From: Phycisphaerales bacterium
Lineage (GTDB): Bacteria > Planctomycetota > Phycisphaerae > Phycisphaerales > SM1A02
Reading direction: 5' to 3'
Assembly: GCA_007125255.1 (NCBI GenBank)
Contig: SLDM01000378.1
Span: 1 to 6,809, forward strand
DNA length: 6,809 nucleotides
This document shows, piece by piece, positions 1 through 6,380 of the stretch. Numbering within the stretch: the first letter of the stretch is position 1; each line of letters starts with the position of its first letter. A model generated the notes under the pieces. It saw only the letters and a program-made list of their open reading frames with translations, was not told the origin of the DNA and did not search any database. The position numbers and the translations under genes were made by a program.

Positions 1-396
1 AACCGTGGTGCCCCGCGCCGACCGAGTCAGGGTTTGAGTGATTCGGGTGGTGTGTTTCTGATCACCCGAGTTCGCCGAGATTGACCTTCGCAAGACAAGC
101 CAGGTCGGACATGTATTCACTTCGAGACCGCCTTCTTCACTGCCCACCTGCGCCGAGAGGACACCTGGCCCCCACCGCCGCGGCATCCTTGAGGAACCTG
201 ACCCAGCGTGTCGTTGGGCTCACTCCCCGCGCCGCAGCTCACCAAGGCGAGATCGAGGCAACCCGCTGAAGGATCATGACTTGTGGCCACACGCGCACTG
301 GATCTTCCAGGCGATCTCTCGCGCAGCACGGGCCGCCGGTGCTCGATTGTCGTATCCTACCCGGACGCCCCCACCTATCTTTCGGGAGATCAGACC
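1..396. other. Left flank with no supportable gene
   Basis: All three + frames close early: stops at 35-37 (frame 2), 39-41 (frame 3) and 82-84 (frame 1). Any of these could be the end of a gene lying to the left, but too few codons are visible to recognise one. Short open frames on both strands between 81 and 329 have no ribosome binding site, no recognisable domain and an arginine/proline/glycine-rich make-up expected of random GC-rich DNA. I saw no tRNA or rRNA-like fold. The 3' part must hold the promoter and leader of the gene starting at 397, but I found no convincing -35/-10 pair; TATCCT (353-358) and TATCTT (376-381) lack partners at the right spacing. Confidence 0.5.
41..71 (+). terminator. 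Possible hairpin terminator of an upstream gene
   Basis: An inverted repeat pairs 41-51 with 61-71: a core of TCGGGTG against CACCCGA, extended by A-T pairs and G-T wobbles to about 11 bp, with a 9-base loop. It lies just after the frame-2 stop at 35-37, where a terminator would be expected if a gene ends there. There is no T-run after the stem, so it is not a classic intrinsic terminator. It may simply be a chance inverted repeat. Confidence 0.25.
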
Positions 397-2076
397 ATGA
401 GAAGTATCGTCTCTATCGGGAGTGCGCTCATCTGCGCGCTTGGTGCGAATGCCGCGGAAACGCCGCTTGATGCGCCGACCGAATCAATCGGCCTGTTCAA
501 GAACGGCCTTGCCTACGTGACGCGAACGGCAGCCATCGATGCGCCGGGCACCTATGTGCTTGATCGCGTTCCGACCGCGGTGCACGGTTCGTTCTGGATT
601 GAAAGTGACCTCAATGTATCGGTGCGATCGACCACGCGCCTGGTTGAACTGCCGGTGACCGATGCGTCGCGCGACTCGCTCCAGGAACGATTGAGCGGGC
701 GAACCGTGACCGTGACCATGCACGACCTGGTCGACGCGCCGATCACCGGCACGGTCCTGGTCATTGATCGGCATCGTGAAGAATTGGAGAATCAGGGGCG
801 AGATCGTTCATCGACACACGCCACGGCAACTCCCGTGTGGCCGCACTGGCCGACCATGCAACCGCCACAGACTGCATCAGACAATTTCCTCGTCCTCGAA
901 ACGGAGAACGGATTGTCGTACGTGGATGTCAATGCCATCATCCATCTCTCGGTTGTCGATGGAGCACCGGTGACCACGCACCGACGACCGGCACTTGTCT
1001 TCACGGTCACGGAGGACGATTTCGAGGCGATGTCGGGCGGCACGATCCAGATCAGCTATCTCTCACGTGGCATGACGTGGGCACCTACGTACCAGGTCAA
1101 CCTGCGGGACAGCACCACGTTGTCGATCGGGATGCAGACCGTGATCAGGAATGAAATGGATGATGTTGAGGACGCTGAGCTGCTTCTCATCTCAGGATTC
1201 CCGAGTATCGAGTTTCAGCACGTCGATTCACCGCTGTCGCCCGATGCCAGGCTCGCAACGTTTTTCCAGCAGCTCAACCAACAGGTGCGCGATCCACGTG
1301 CACCTGCCTCACACGCAGTCAGTCAGGTTGTCAGCAACATCGGGTCGAATCGGAACGCCCGGATGGACGATCTGATTCCTTCCGGCGAAGGGCCGGATCT
1401 GCACTATCAGTCGATCGGACGTCATACGATCGCGCTCGGTGACACGTTGATGCTGAGTGTGGCGTCAGCAACGGCCTCGTACGAACGCGCTGTTGAATGG
1501 CACGTTCAGGCGGATGACGACGCCAGCCGGCGCAACCGCTGGTCCTGGTTCTGGCATCAACCGAAGCCCGCGGCGCTGCAGGATGGTGATCCGTGGGAGA
1601 CGCTTCGCTTCCGCAATCCCTTTGACGTACCGATGACGACCGCGCCGATCACCGTCGTGGAAGAAGGCCGTTTCCTCGGTCAACAGGTCGGATCATGGGT
1701 CAGTGTCGGAGAGGAAATGCTTCTGCCGATCACCAAGGCGCTCCGGGTGCGTGTGCAGCATGATGAACAGGAGGATGCGTCACGATCCGATACGGTCAGT
1801 CCTGGTGGTTTCGGCGGTGATCGCAAACGGATCCGTCGAACGGTCCTTGAAGGCACGCTCCAACTGACGAATCAACGCAATGAACCGCTGGACATGGTCA
1901 TCGTCCACACGATCGAAGGGACGCGGGTCGACGCGTGCGACCTGGCGACGGTCCGGACGTTCAGGGCAGGCGGGCCGACCGAGGCCGGCCGTTATGAGCT
2001 GACCTGGCGTGTTGCGCTCAAGCCCGGCGAAACCCGGAGCATCGACTACGAATACACTCGATTGCGGCCGAGGTAA
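397..2076 (+). CDS. Secreted DUF4139 domain protein
   Basis: 559 residues, function unknown. The start at 397 is chosen over the in-frame upstream ATG at 283 because GGGAG (384-388) sits 8 bases before it and because it begins a signal peptide: Arg2, a hydrophobic stretch over about residues 4-16, and an AxA-type cleavage site near residues 17-20. Residues about 30-60 (GLFKNGLAYVTR, then a 'PGTYVLDRVP' turn) resemble the N-terminal DUF4140-like strand region that usually precedes DUF4139. Residues about 215-559 carry DUF4139-like features: YLSRGMTWAPTY (221-232), an 'RNPFDVPMTTAPITV' strand (about 406-420) followed by GQQVGSW (428-434), and the C-terminal 'L.PGETRSIDYEYT' segment (541-554). 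Residues about 286-335 are Gln/Asn/Ser-rich and probably a loop. The protein is predicted periplasmic or cell-surface. Related proteins are linked by name to mucoidy/MucA-inhibitor literature, but no activity can be assigned. It appears monocistronic; the next gene is a tRNA. Confidence 0.85.
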   Translation: MRSIVSIGSALICALGANAAETPLDAPTESIGLFKNGLAYVTRTAAIDAPGTYVLDRVPTAVHGSFWIESDLNVSVRSTTRLVELPVTDASRDSLQERLSGRTVTVTMHDLVDAPITGTVLVIDRHREELENQGRDRSSTHATATPVWPHWPTMQPPQTASDNFLVLETENGLSYVDVNAIIHLSVVDGAPVTTHRRPALVFTVTEDDFEAMSGGTIQISYLSRGMTWAPTYQVNLRDSTTLSIGMQTVIRNEMDDVEDAELLLISGFPSIEFQHVDSPLSPDARLATFFQQLNQQVRDPRAPASHAVSQVVSNIGSNRNARMDDLIPSGEGPDLHYQSIGRHTIALGDTLMLSVASATASYERAVEWHVQADDDASRRNRWSWFWHQPKPAALQDGDPWETLRFRNPFDVPMTTAPITVVEEGRFLGQQVGSWVSVGEEMLLPITKALRVRVQHDEQEDASRSDTVSPGGFGGDRKRIRRTVLEGTLQLTNQRNEPLDMVIVHTIEGTRVDACDLATVRTFRAGGPTEAGRYELTWRVALKPGETRSIDYEYTRLRPR

Positions 2077-2090
2077 ACGCCGAGGTAAAC
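2067..2090 (+). repeat. Tandem 12-bp repeat across the stop codon
   Basis: Two perfect head-to-tail copies of GCCGAGGTAAAC occur at 2067-2078 and 2079-2090. The first copy contains the last codons and TAA stop (2074-2076) of the DUF4139 gene; the second lies just downstream and repeats the stop in the same frame. This looks like a small slippage duplication of the gene end. It leaves the protein unchanged. Confidence 0.8.
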
Positions 2091-2115
2091 CAGGTTCAGC
2101 GGAGAAGCGGCCGTC

Positions 2116-2142
2116 GGGAACAGGTGTCCGGAGACCGTTCCC
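2116..2142 (+). terminator. Hairpin after the DUF4139 gene
   Basis: GGGAAC (2116-2121) pairs with GTTCCC (2137-2142). An inner GGT (2123-2125)/ACC (2134-2136) extends the stem across one bulged A to about 9 bp with an 8-base loop. It lies 40 bases past the stop codon and could end the transcript or protect its 3' end. No T-tract follows, so an intrinsic terminator is not proven. The rest of 2091-2277 is GC-rich and shows no gene. Confidence 0.3.
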
Positions 2143-2277
2143 AGCCAAGGAGGGCCGAATCGACCGGTTCGTCGACTCTTGCCCGCGGGCGGTCGGTTCG
2201 CGCCGGCCCACGCCCCCCGACTCCAGACCCCGAACATGGGGCCCGGGCGGCTCTCCGGTCGATGATCTGCGGTTCAG

Positions 2278-2306
2278 TTGAAAGCTCCCCGGCCAGTACC
2301 TACCCT
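2278..2306 (+). promoter_or_regulatory. Sigma70-like promoter of tRNA-Thr
   Basis: TTGAAA (2278-2283, five of six matches to the -35 consensus) is followed by a 17-base spacer and TACCCT (2301-2306), which keeps the three most conserved -10 positions (T1, A2, T6). The predicted transcription start near 2313 would leave a leader of only about 9 bases before the mature tRNA 5' end at 2322. No obvious terminator follows the tRNA, so the promoter may also feed the membrane protein gene that starts 52 bases after it. Confidence 0.55.
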
Positions 2307-2321
2307 GCCGGGTTCTCCACC

Positions 2322-2394
2322 GCCACCGTAGCTCAATTGGCAGAGCGCCTGATTTGTAATCTGGAGGTTGGGGGTTCAAGTCCCCCCGGTGGCT
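2322..2394 (+). tRNA. tRNA-Thr (anticodon UGU)
   Basis: A 73-base cloverleaf. The acceptor stem 2322-2328/2387-2393 is fully paired, with discriminator T2394. The D stem is 2331-2334/2343-2346, and the T stem is GGGGG/CCCCC (2370-2374/2382-2386) with loop TTCAAGT. The anticodon loop TTTGTAA (2353-2359) has anticodon TGT at 2355-2357, reading ACA and wobble-related Thr codons. CCA is not encoded (TTC follows), so it must be added after transcription. The anticodon stem CCTGA/TCTGG contains a T2350-T2362 mismatch (tRNA positions 29-41), where the neighbouring bases predict T-A. The other stems are perfect, so I call it functional, with that reservation. Confidence 0.95.
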
Positions 2395-2446
2395 TTCGGT
2401 TGGCTCCACCTCCCGCCGCCTTCAGACCCGCGCGACCGATACGCTC

Positions 2447-4039
2447 ATGATCTCCGAGTCCACGCCTCAGCACGACGGCCTGCCGGGTCCGCTTATCCCC
2501 CGCTGGTGGGACATCGTTGCGTGCACGGGGGCGGGCGGCGTGATCGTCTGGGCGTGGCTCCTCTGGCAGCAGGCCCTCATCAACAAGGACGGCGTGCGGT
2601 ACGTGGCTTCCACCGAAGCGATCCTTGCCGGCGACTGGAGTGAAGCATGGCGGGCCTTCCCCTGGCCGCTTCAGCCCCTGTTGATGGCGGGGGTGACGGT
2701 CACCACCGGGCTCACGCCGGAATGGTCCGGGCACGCGCTGAATCTGGTCTACTACGTCATCGTGATCATCAGCTTTCTCGCGATCCTGCGCGAACTGGGC
2801 GGGTCACGGTCGGTGCTCGTCTTCGGGGCGGTCCTGCTGCTCCTGCACCCGGATCTCAACAACACCCTCCCGGGAATCTTTCGCGACCAGGGGTACTGGG
2901 CGTTCTTCCTTGCGGGGCTGTGGTGTTTCCTGCGCTTCCTGCGGACCGGCGGCTGGGGCGATGCCGCGCTGACCATGCTCGCGCTGATCATCGCCACCCT
3001 GTTCCGCATCGAGGGGCTGATCATGCTGGCGGCTCTGCCGGTCATCGTGTTCGCCGACCGGCGGTTTCCCTGGCGCGTGCGGCTGGGCCGGTGCGCCAAG
3101 GTGCTCGCGCTCCCGCTCGGATGCGTGCTGCTCGGCGCGGTCATCGTGGCGGCGGATCTTGGCGGTGCCGGCGCGGTGGCCGAAACGCGATTTCAGGAAC
3201 CGCTCGCGCGTGCAGACCGTCTGCTGACGCAGTTCAGCGAAAATCTGCCCCAACGGGCGGAGCGACTGACCGAGGCCGTACTGAACCGGCACTCCGACCA
3301 TCAGGCGTTTGGTGCCCTTCTCGCGGTCTACGCGTACATCCTCATCGCCTCCACGGTGCAGGGCGTCAACTGGCTCTATCTCGCCCTCGGCGTCGCCGGA
3401 TTTGTCCTCGTGCGCCGACGGATGAACCGGCCCGGACGGCACGCCCTGCTCGGGCTGGCGATCGTCAACGTGCTGCTCTTTGCCGCGTTCGTTCTTCAGG
3501 AGCAGTTCCTCTCTCACCGGTATGTCGTCGGCCTCACGTTCCTCGTGATGGCGTTCGCCGCGTTCGCCCTGCCCCGACTGCGCGAAACCGCCGACGCGCC
3601 GCTCGCCACCGTGAAACACAAGGCGGTCTTCCTGGTTCCGATCGCCCTCCTGGTGATCGTCGGCCTGGACGGGCTGATCACGACCGGCGCGCCGGCCGTG
3701 CACGAACGCGACGGCGGACGCTGGCTGGCGGAGCATGTGCCCGTGGAGCGATCCCTCTTCGTTCAGAGTATGCGGGTGACCTACTACGCCGGGCGACCCT
3801 ACCGGACGGGAAGGGACCTCTACTGGTCGGAAGTCCGGGATCTCGTCGATTCGGCCGCCTGGCGAAAGTACGACTACCTCGCCCTCACCGTGGGATATGG
3901 CGACCTTGATCGCATCGACTGGCTTCGGGCCCGCCTCGACTGCGAGCCCGTACAGAGCTTCCGCAATCGGCGCGGCGCCGTGGTACTCATCTATGAGACG
4001 GCCGCGTGCGCCCCGGCCCCGGCGGAGCAGTTACCGTGA
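2447..4039 (+). CDS. GT39-like membrane glycosyltransferase (GT-C fold)
   Basis: 530 residues, probably an inner-membrane enzyme that moves a sugar from a polyprenyl-phosphate carrier to an LPS, glycan or protein acceptor on the periplasmic side. About 10-11 hydrophobic helices are visible between residues 22 and 410 (for example 22-40, 101-115, 121-134, 150-163, 217-236, 303-322, 333-350, 359-376, 392-409). Family-type features include an acidic residue in the first outer loop (NKDGVRY, Asp48), followed by the FPWPLQPLL segment; RDQGYW (146-151); and FRIEGL (186-191). The tail (about 415-530) is soluble. No Shine-Dalgarno sequence precedes the ATG, which lies 52 bases after the tRNA. Its 3' end overlaps the opposite-strand methyltransferase gene by 9 bases. 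Donor and acceptor cannot be told from sequence. The family call is good, the role in LPS is inferred from neighbours. Confidence 0.8.
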   Translation: MISESTPQHDGLPGPLIPRWWDIVACTGAGGVIVWAWLLWQQALINKDGVRYVASTEAILAGDWSEAWRAFPWPLQPLLMAGVTVTTGLTPEWSGHALNLVYYVIVIISFLAILRELGGSRSVLVFGAVLLLLHPDLNNTLPGIFRDQGYWAFFLAGLWCFLRFLRTGGWGDAALTMLALIIATLFRIEGLIMLAALPVIVFADRRFPWRVRLGRCAKVLALPLGCVLLGAVIVAADLGGAGAVAETRFQEPLARADRLLTQFSENLPQRAERLTEAVLNRHSDHQAFGALLAVYAYILIASTVQGVNWLYLALGVAGFVLVRRRMNRPGRHALLGLAIVNVLLFAAFVLQEQFLSHRYVVGLTFLVMAFAAFALPRLRETADAPLATVKHKAVFLVPIALLVIVGLDGLITTGAPAVHERDGGRWLAEHVPVERSLFVQSMRVTYYAGRPYRTGRDLYWSEVRDLVDSAAWRKYDYLALTVGYGDLDRIDWLRARLDCEPVQSFRNRRGAVVLIYETAACAPAPAEQLP

Positions 4040-4666
4040 TCCCTCTTTGCGCAGGACGGTCCATACCGAATGCGCGAACCGGTTGATGTAGCGATCCGCC
4101 GCCGGGTTCCAGAGCCGGCGCAGCCGCATCATCAGCTTCGTGTTCACCGTTGCGTACTGCAGCGCTACGGTGTAGTTCATCGCCTGCGCATGGTGGTTCA
4201 TGAAGCGCGTGACGTCGTCTGCATTGAAGAACCACTTGTGCCGGTCCTCCGGCGGTTCCGGCGGCAGGCCGTAGTACCGTACCGTCCCCCGGCCGCGAAA
4301 CAGCGGCGTGCGGAGAGAGCTCCAGCAGTTCGGAAGCGAGATGACCAGGTCGCCGCGGGAAACGCGCACCAGTTCCGCGAACATCGCGTGAAGGTTCTCC
4401 AGGTGTTCCAGTACGTCGGTGCAGACGACGCAGTCAAACGAATCATCATCAAACGGCAGACGTTCGCATGCTTCGAGATCGATCGTGATATCGGGCTCGC
4501 CGCCGATGTCGATCCCGGTGTAGTCGATATCCGGCAGGAGCGTGCGCAGACGACGGGTATCGCAGCCGACGTCGAGCACGCGGCCGCGCAGACAGGAAGT
4601 GAACCGCCGGGCGACGTAATCCGCCCGGCCGTCCCGGCCCTTGAAGGTGACGTACTCGATCTGCAT
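4031..4666 (-). CDS. Class I SAM-dependent methyltransferase
   Basis: 211 residues from the start at 4666. That ATG has GGAG (4671-4674 on the + strand) 4 bases upstream, and the Rossmann fold begins soon after it. An in-frame ATG at 4780 would add 38 Arg-rich residues, overlap the kinase gene by 28 bases and has no clear ribosome site. Motif I is RVLDVGCDTRRL (29-40): the first glycine is present, but the usual later glycine positions are Asp/Arg. YTGIDI (49-54) supplies the acidic residue for the SAM ribose. LPFDDDSFDCVVCTDVLEHL (70-89) is the Methyltransf_11-type motif II region. The second half (LPNCWSSL, then PPEDRHKWFF at 138-147) is probably substrate binding. The substrate is unknown; with a kinase and glycosyltransferases around it, a sugar, phosphate or lipid intermediate of the envelope is the likeliest. 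It probably shares a transcript with the kinase upstream (86-bp gap). Confidence 0.85.
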   Translation of the reverse strand: MQIEYVTFKGRDGRADYVARRFTSCLRGRVLDVGCDTRRLRTLLPDIDYTGIDIGGEPDITIDLEACERLPFDDDSFDCVVCTDVLEHLENLHAMFAELVRVSRGDLVISLPNCWSSLRTPLFRGRGTVRYYGLPPEPPEDRHKWFFNADDVTRFMNHHAQAMNYTVALQYATVNTKLMMRLRRLWNPAADRYINRFAHSVWTVLRKEGSR

Positions 4667-4670
4667 GCTT

Positions 4671-4674
4671 CTCC
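4671..4674 (-). promoter_or_regulatory. Ribosome binding site deciding the methyltransferase start
   Basis: Read on the minus strand this is GGAG, 4 bases before the ATG at 4666. The rival upstream ATG at 4780 has only a weak purine stretch. This supports the shorter protein. Confidence 0.55.
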
Positions 4675-4752
4675 GTTCGCGCCTTTTCAACCCGAGTGAG
4701 CGCGAAGCGTACCATCGGGCGAACAGCGCGGCAAAGCTTCGTCCCGGCCGCC

Positions 4753-5445
4753 TCACCGCCGCTCTCGAGTTCTCCGGCATACATCGCGGCGCTCGACGCG
4801 GCCGAGGCCGGCCAGCGCTCCGCGCCAGAACGCCATCCTCGCCGCCGCGGAAAGATGCCGGTCGAACGAGAAATTGCGAAGCGACCGGTCAAGCTGCGCT
4901 GCCATGCGCGCGATCGCTGACGTACGGAGACGAACGCCGCGCACGCCATCCGTGTCGATCAGGGTCAGGCCGCTGATCGCGCCGTCCCGCGCCCGCGAGA
5001 TCACCAGGTTGCCCGCCTTGAAATCCCGGTGCACATAGCCGCGTTCCGCGATCGACCCGATCGCCCGGCCGATGGTCCGGCCGAGCCAAACCACCTCGTC
5101 CGGTTGCCGGACGCCCTCCCCGCTGCAGCGCAGGCCGTATTCGTGGAGCGTCTCGCCCTCGGCGTAATCGAGTTCGAGTTGCACCACCCTTCGGCGGCCC
5201 GAACGTCGAAACGACCACCGCCCCACCACGCGCGGCGTGGAAAGACCCGTGGCGTCGATCCGGGCGATGCTGCGCCGAATCCGCTGGGGCGGGCTCAGGG
5301 CGAAAAGGATCCTGAGCGCCATGCCCGGCGTGAGTCGCCACCGTTTGAGCACGCGCCTCCTCTGCCCCGGTCGTTGAATGAGCCATACGTCACGGGTACC
5401 CTCCTCCTTCAACTTCTCCACGGCATGGGCGGGCGGGTCGGACAT
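4753..5445 (-). CDS. Kdo/WaaP-family lipopolysaccharide kinase
   Basis: 230 residues, a small protein-kinase-like enzyme expected to phosphorylate a Kdo or heptose residue of the LPS inner core with ATP in the cytoplasm. Visible kinase landmarks are the ATP-lysine in RVLKRW (Lys34), the catalytic loop HRDFKAGN (139-146; Asp141 as base, Lys143, Asn146 for metal) and the metal-binding LIDTDG (162-167), which stands for DFG. The N-lobe is short and the last 45 residues are Arg-rich with no motif. It resembles KdkA/InaA/WaaP-type kinases; which sugar it acts on cannot be decided, so I give no symbol. GGAGG (5446-5450 on the + strand) directly abuts the ATG, closer than normal, and no other in-frame ATG gives a better start. 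It is divergent from the GT2 gene and precedes the methyltransferase on the same strand. Confidence 0.82.
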   Translation of the reverse strand: MSDPPAHAVEKLKEEGTRDVWLIQRPGQRRRVLKRWRLTPGMALRILFALSPPQRIRRSIARIDATGLSTPRVVGRWSFRRSGRRRVVQLELDYAEGETLHEYGLRCSGEGVRQPDEVVWLGRTIGRAIGSIAERGYVHRDFKAGNLVISRARDGAISGLTLIDTDGVRGVRLRTSAIARMAAQLDRSLRNFSFDRHLSAAARMAFWRGALAGLGRVERRDVCRRTRERR

Positions 5446-5519
5446 CCTCCGTAGAATACGGCCAGATCGCGTTTCCCGGCACTTCGCGCGCCGCCCTTCC
5501 CCGCACGTGACTGACTCTC
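5446..5519. promoter_or_regulatory. Divergent intergenic region (kinase / GT2)
   Basis: These 74 bases separate the starts of two divergently transcribed genes and so must hold both promoters, unless the genes are read from further away. On the + strand TAGAAT (5452-5457) is a good -10 match but has no -35 partner 17 bases before it. On the minus strand the same segment reads TATTCT, which would start a transcript almost at the kinase ATG. Neither promoter is firm. Confidence 0.35.
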
Positions 5520-6380
5520 ATGAGCCGCTCCGCCCCCCCTTCCACCCTTGCCGTCGCCATCTGCACCTGCGACAACGAGCGCACGATCGAGCGCACGCTG
5601 CGCAGTGTCGCCGACCTGGCCGACCGCATCGTGATCGTGGATTCCGGCTCCCGGGATCGAACGATCGAGATCTGCGAGCGCTTCGAGGCGCAGATCGTCC
5701 ACCCGGCGTGGCCGGGCATGATCCGCCAGCGGCGCTTCGCGCTCGAGCAGTGCCGTGACTTCACGTGGGTCCTGCTGCTCGACTCCGATGAATCGCTCGA
5801 ACCGGATGCCCGGCAATCCCTCCGGGAGACGATCCGAGGGAACGACCCCGCTTTCCACGGCTGGTTGATTAACCGGAAGATCTGGTTTCTCGGCGGGTGG
5901 CTCCACCATATGTATCACCCCGAATGGCGGTTGCGCCTCGTCCGGCCGGAACACGCCCGGATCGCGGGCACCGATCCGCACGATCGGGTCGAAGTCGACG
6001 GATCGGCCGGCCGCCTTTCCGGAATCGTGCGGCACGACTCCTGGGCGGATGTCCAGGACCTCATCGCCCGTCAGACGCGCCACGCATCGGAGCAGGCGGC
6101 GGCCCGGTCGCGGGGCGGACAGGTCTGGCAGCTGCTCCTCAGCCCCGCCGCGGCCATGCTCAAACAGCTCTTGCTCAAGGGCGGCATTCGCGACGGGCGG
6201 CGGGGATTGATCGCCTCCGGTCTGACCGCGAACTACGTGATGCTCAAGCATGCTCTGGCGGCGGAACGGCGCCTGATCGCCGAAACGGAGGCCGGAGAAG
6301 ACGCTCCGAAAGAGGCCACCGACCCAGACCCGAACCCGGACCCGGAACCGTCATCCACTGCGGGCAGGGAGCGCACGTGA
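5520..6380 (+). CDS. WaaE-like family 2 glycosyltransferase
   Basis: 286 residues, a cytoplasmic GT-A fold enzyme using a nucleotide sugar. Residues 10-50 form the nucleotide-binding half (AVAICTCDNE, then VDSGSRDRT with Asp41), and LLLDSDE (86-92) holds the DxD metal site. WFLGGWLHHMYHPEWRLRLVR (122-142) and DPHDRV (152-157) match the acceptor-side pattern of the WaaE/KdtX-type beta-glycosyltransferases of the LPS inner core. The helix-rich segment 200-255 may dock on the membrane. The C-terminus (about 268-277) is an Asp-Pro repeat, absent from typical members as far as I know. No Shine-Dalgarno sequence precedes the ATG. The stop overlaps the next start as GTGA, so the two genes are probably co-translated. 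The exact sugar is unknown: WaaE adds glucose to heptose, but this need not hold here. Confidence 0.88.
   Translation: MSRSAPPSTLAVAICTCDNERTIERTLRSVADLADRIVIVDSGSRDRTIEICERFEAQIVHPAWPGMIRQRRFALEQCRDFTWVLLLDSDESLEPDARQSLRETIRGNDPAFHGWLINRKIWFLGGWLHHMYHPEWRLRLVRPEHARIAGTDPHDRVEVDGSAGRLSGIVRHDSWADVQDLIARQTRHASEQAAARSRGGQVWQLLLSPAAAMLKQLLLKGGIRDGRRGLIASGLTANYVMLKHALAAERRLIAETEAGEDAPKEATDPDPNPDPEPSSTAGRERT
6321..6350 (+). repeat. Hexanucleotide repeat coding an Asp-Pro tail
   Basis: Five degenerate 6-base units of the form (G/A)A(C/A)CC(A/G) encode D-P, D-P, N-P, D-P, E-P near the end of the GT2 protein. It is a short acidic, extended tail likely to vary in copy number by slippage. Confidence 0.75.
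6366..6371 (+). promoter_or_regulatory. Ribosome binding site for the GT4 gene
   Basis: AGGGAG lies 5 bases before the GTG at 6377, inside the end of the GT2 gene. It decides the GTG start and, with the 4-base stop/start overlap, points to translational coupling. Confidence 0.7.

Noticed and set aside
230..285. Short rRNA-like strings such as CCAAGGCGA and CTGAAGGATCAT
   Set aside because: Only short chance matches to conserved rRNA words, with no surrounding rRNA sequence or fold.
1780..2409. 209-residue minus-strand open frame beginning MEPTESHRGDLNPQPPDYKSG
   Set aside because: Its N-terminus is the antisense translation of the tRNA-Thr gene, a well-known false protein in databases, and the rest is antisense to the DUF4139 gene.
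2124..2450. 108-residue plus-strand frame containing TVAQLAERLICNLEVGGSSP
   Set aside because: This is the sense translation of the tRNA-Thr gene, another standard artefact.
2333..2734. 133-residue minus-strand frame ending in GGLEPPTSRLQIRRSAN
   Set aside because: Antisense tRNA translation joined to antisense of the membrane glycosyltransferase start; no ribosome site.
2804..3736. 310-residue minus-strand open frame
   Set aside because: Antisense shadow of the membrane glycosyltransferase; highly charged, low-complexity composition with many His, Glu, Arg and Gln residues and no domain. The opposite strand has clear transmembrane helices and family motifs.
2647..3909. 420-residue plus-strand frame inside the membrane protein gene
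   Set aside because: Arg/Ala/Gly/Pro-rich out-of-frame reading typical of high-GC DNA; no domain.
4667..4780. N-terminal extension of the methyltransferase to an ATG at 4780
   Set aside because: No good ribosome site, Arg-rich unstructured sequence and a 28-base overlap with the kinase; the ATG at 4666 has GGAG in place.
5409..6251. 280-residue minus-strand open frame opposite GT2
   Set aside because: Shadow of the GT2 gene, which has its DxD and acceptor motifs intact; the frame also crosses the divergent promoter region and the kinase start.
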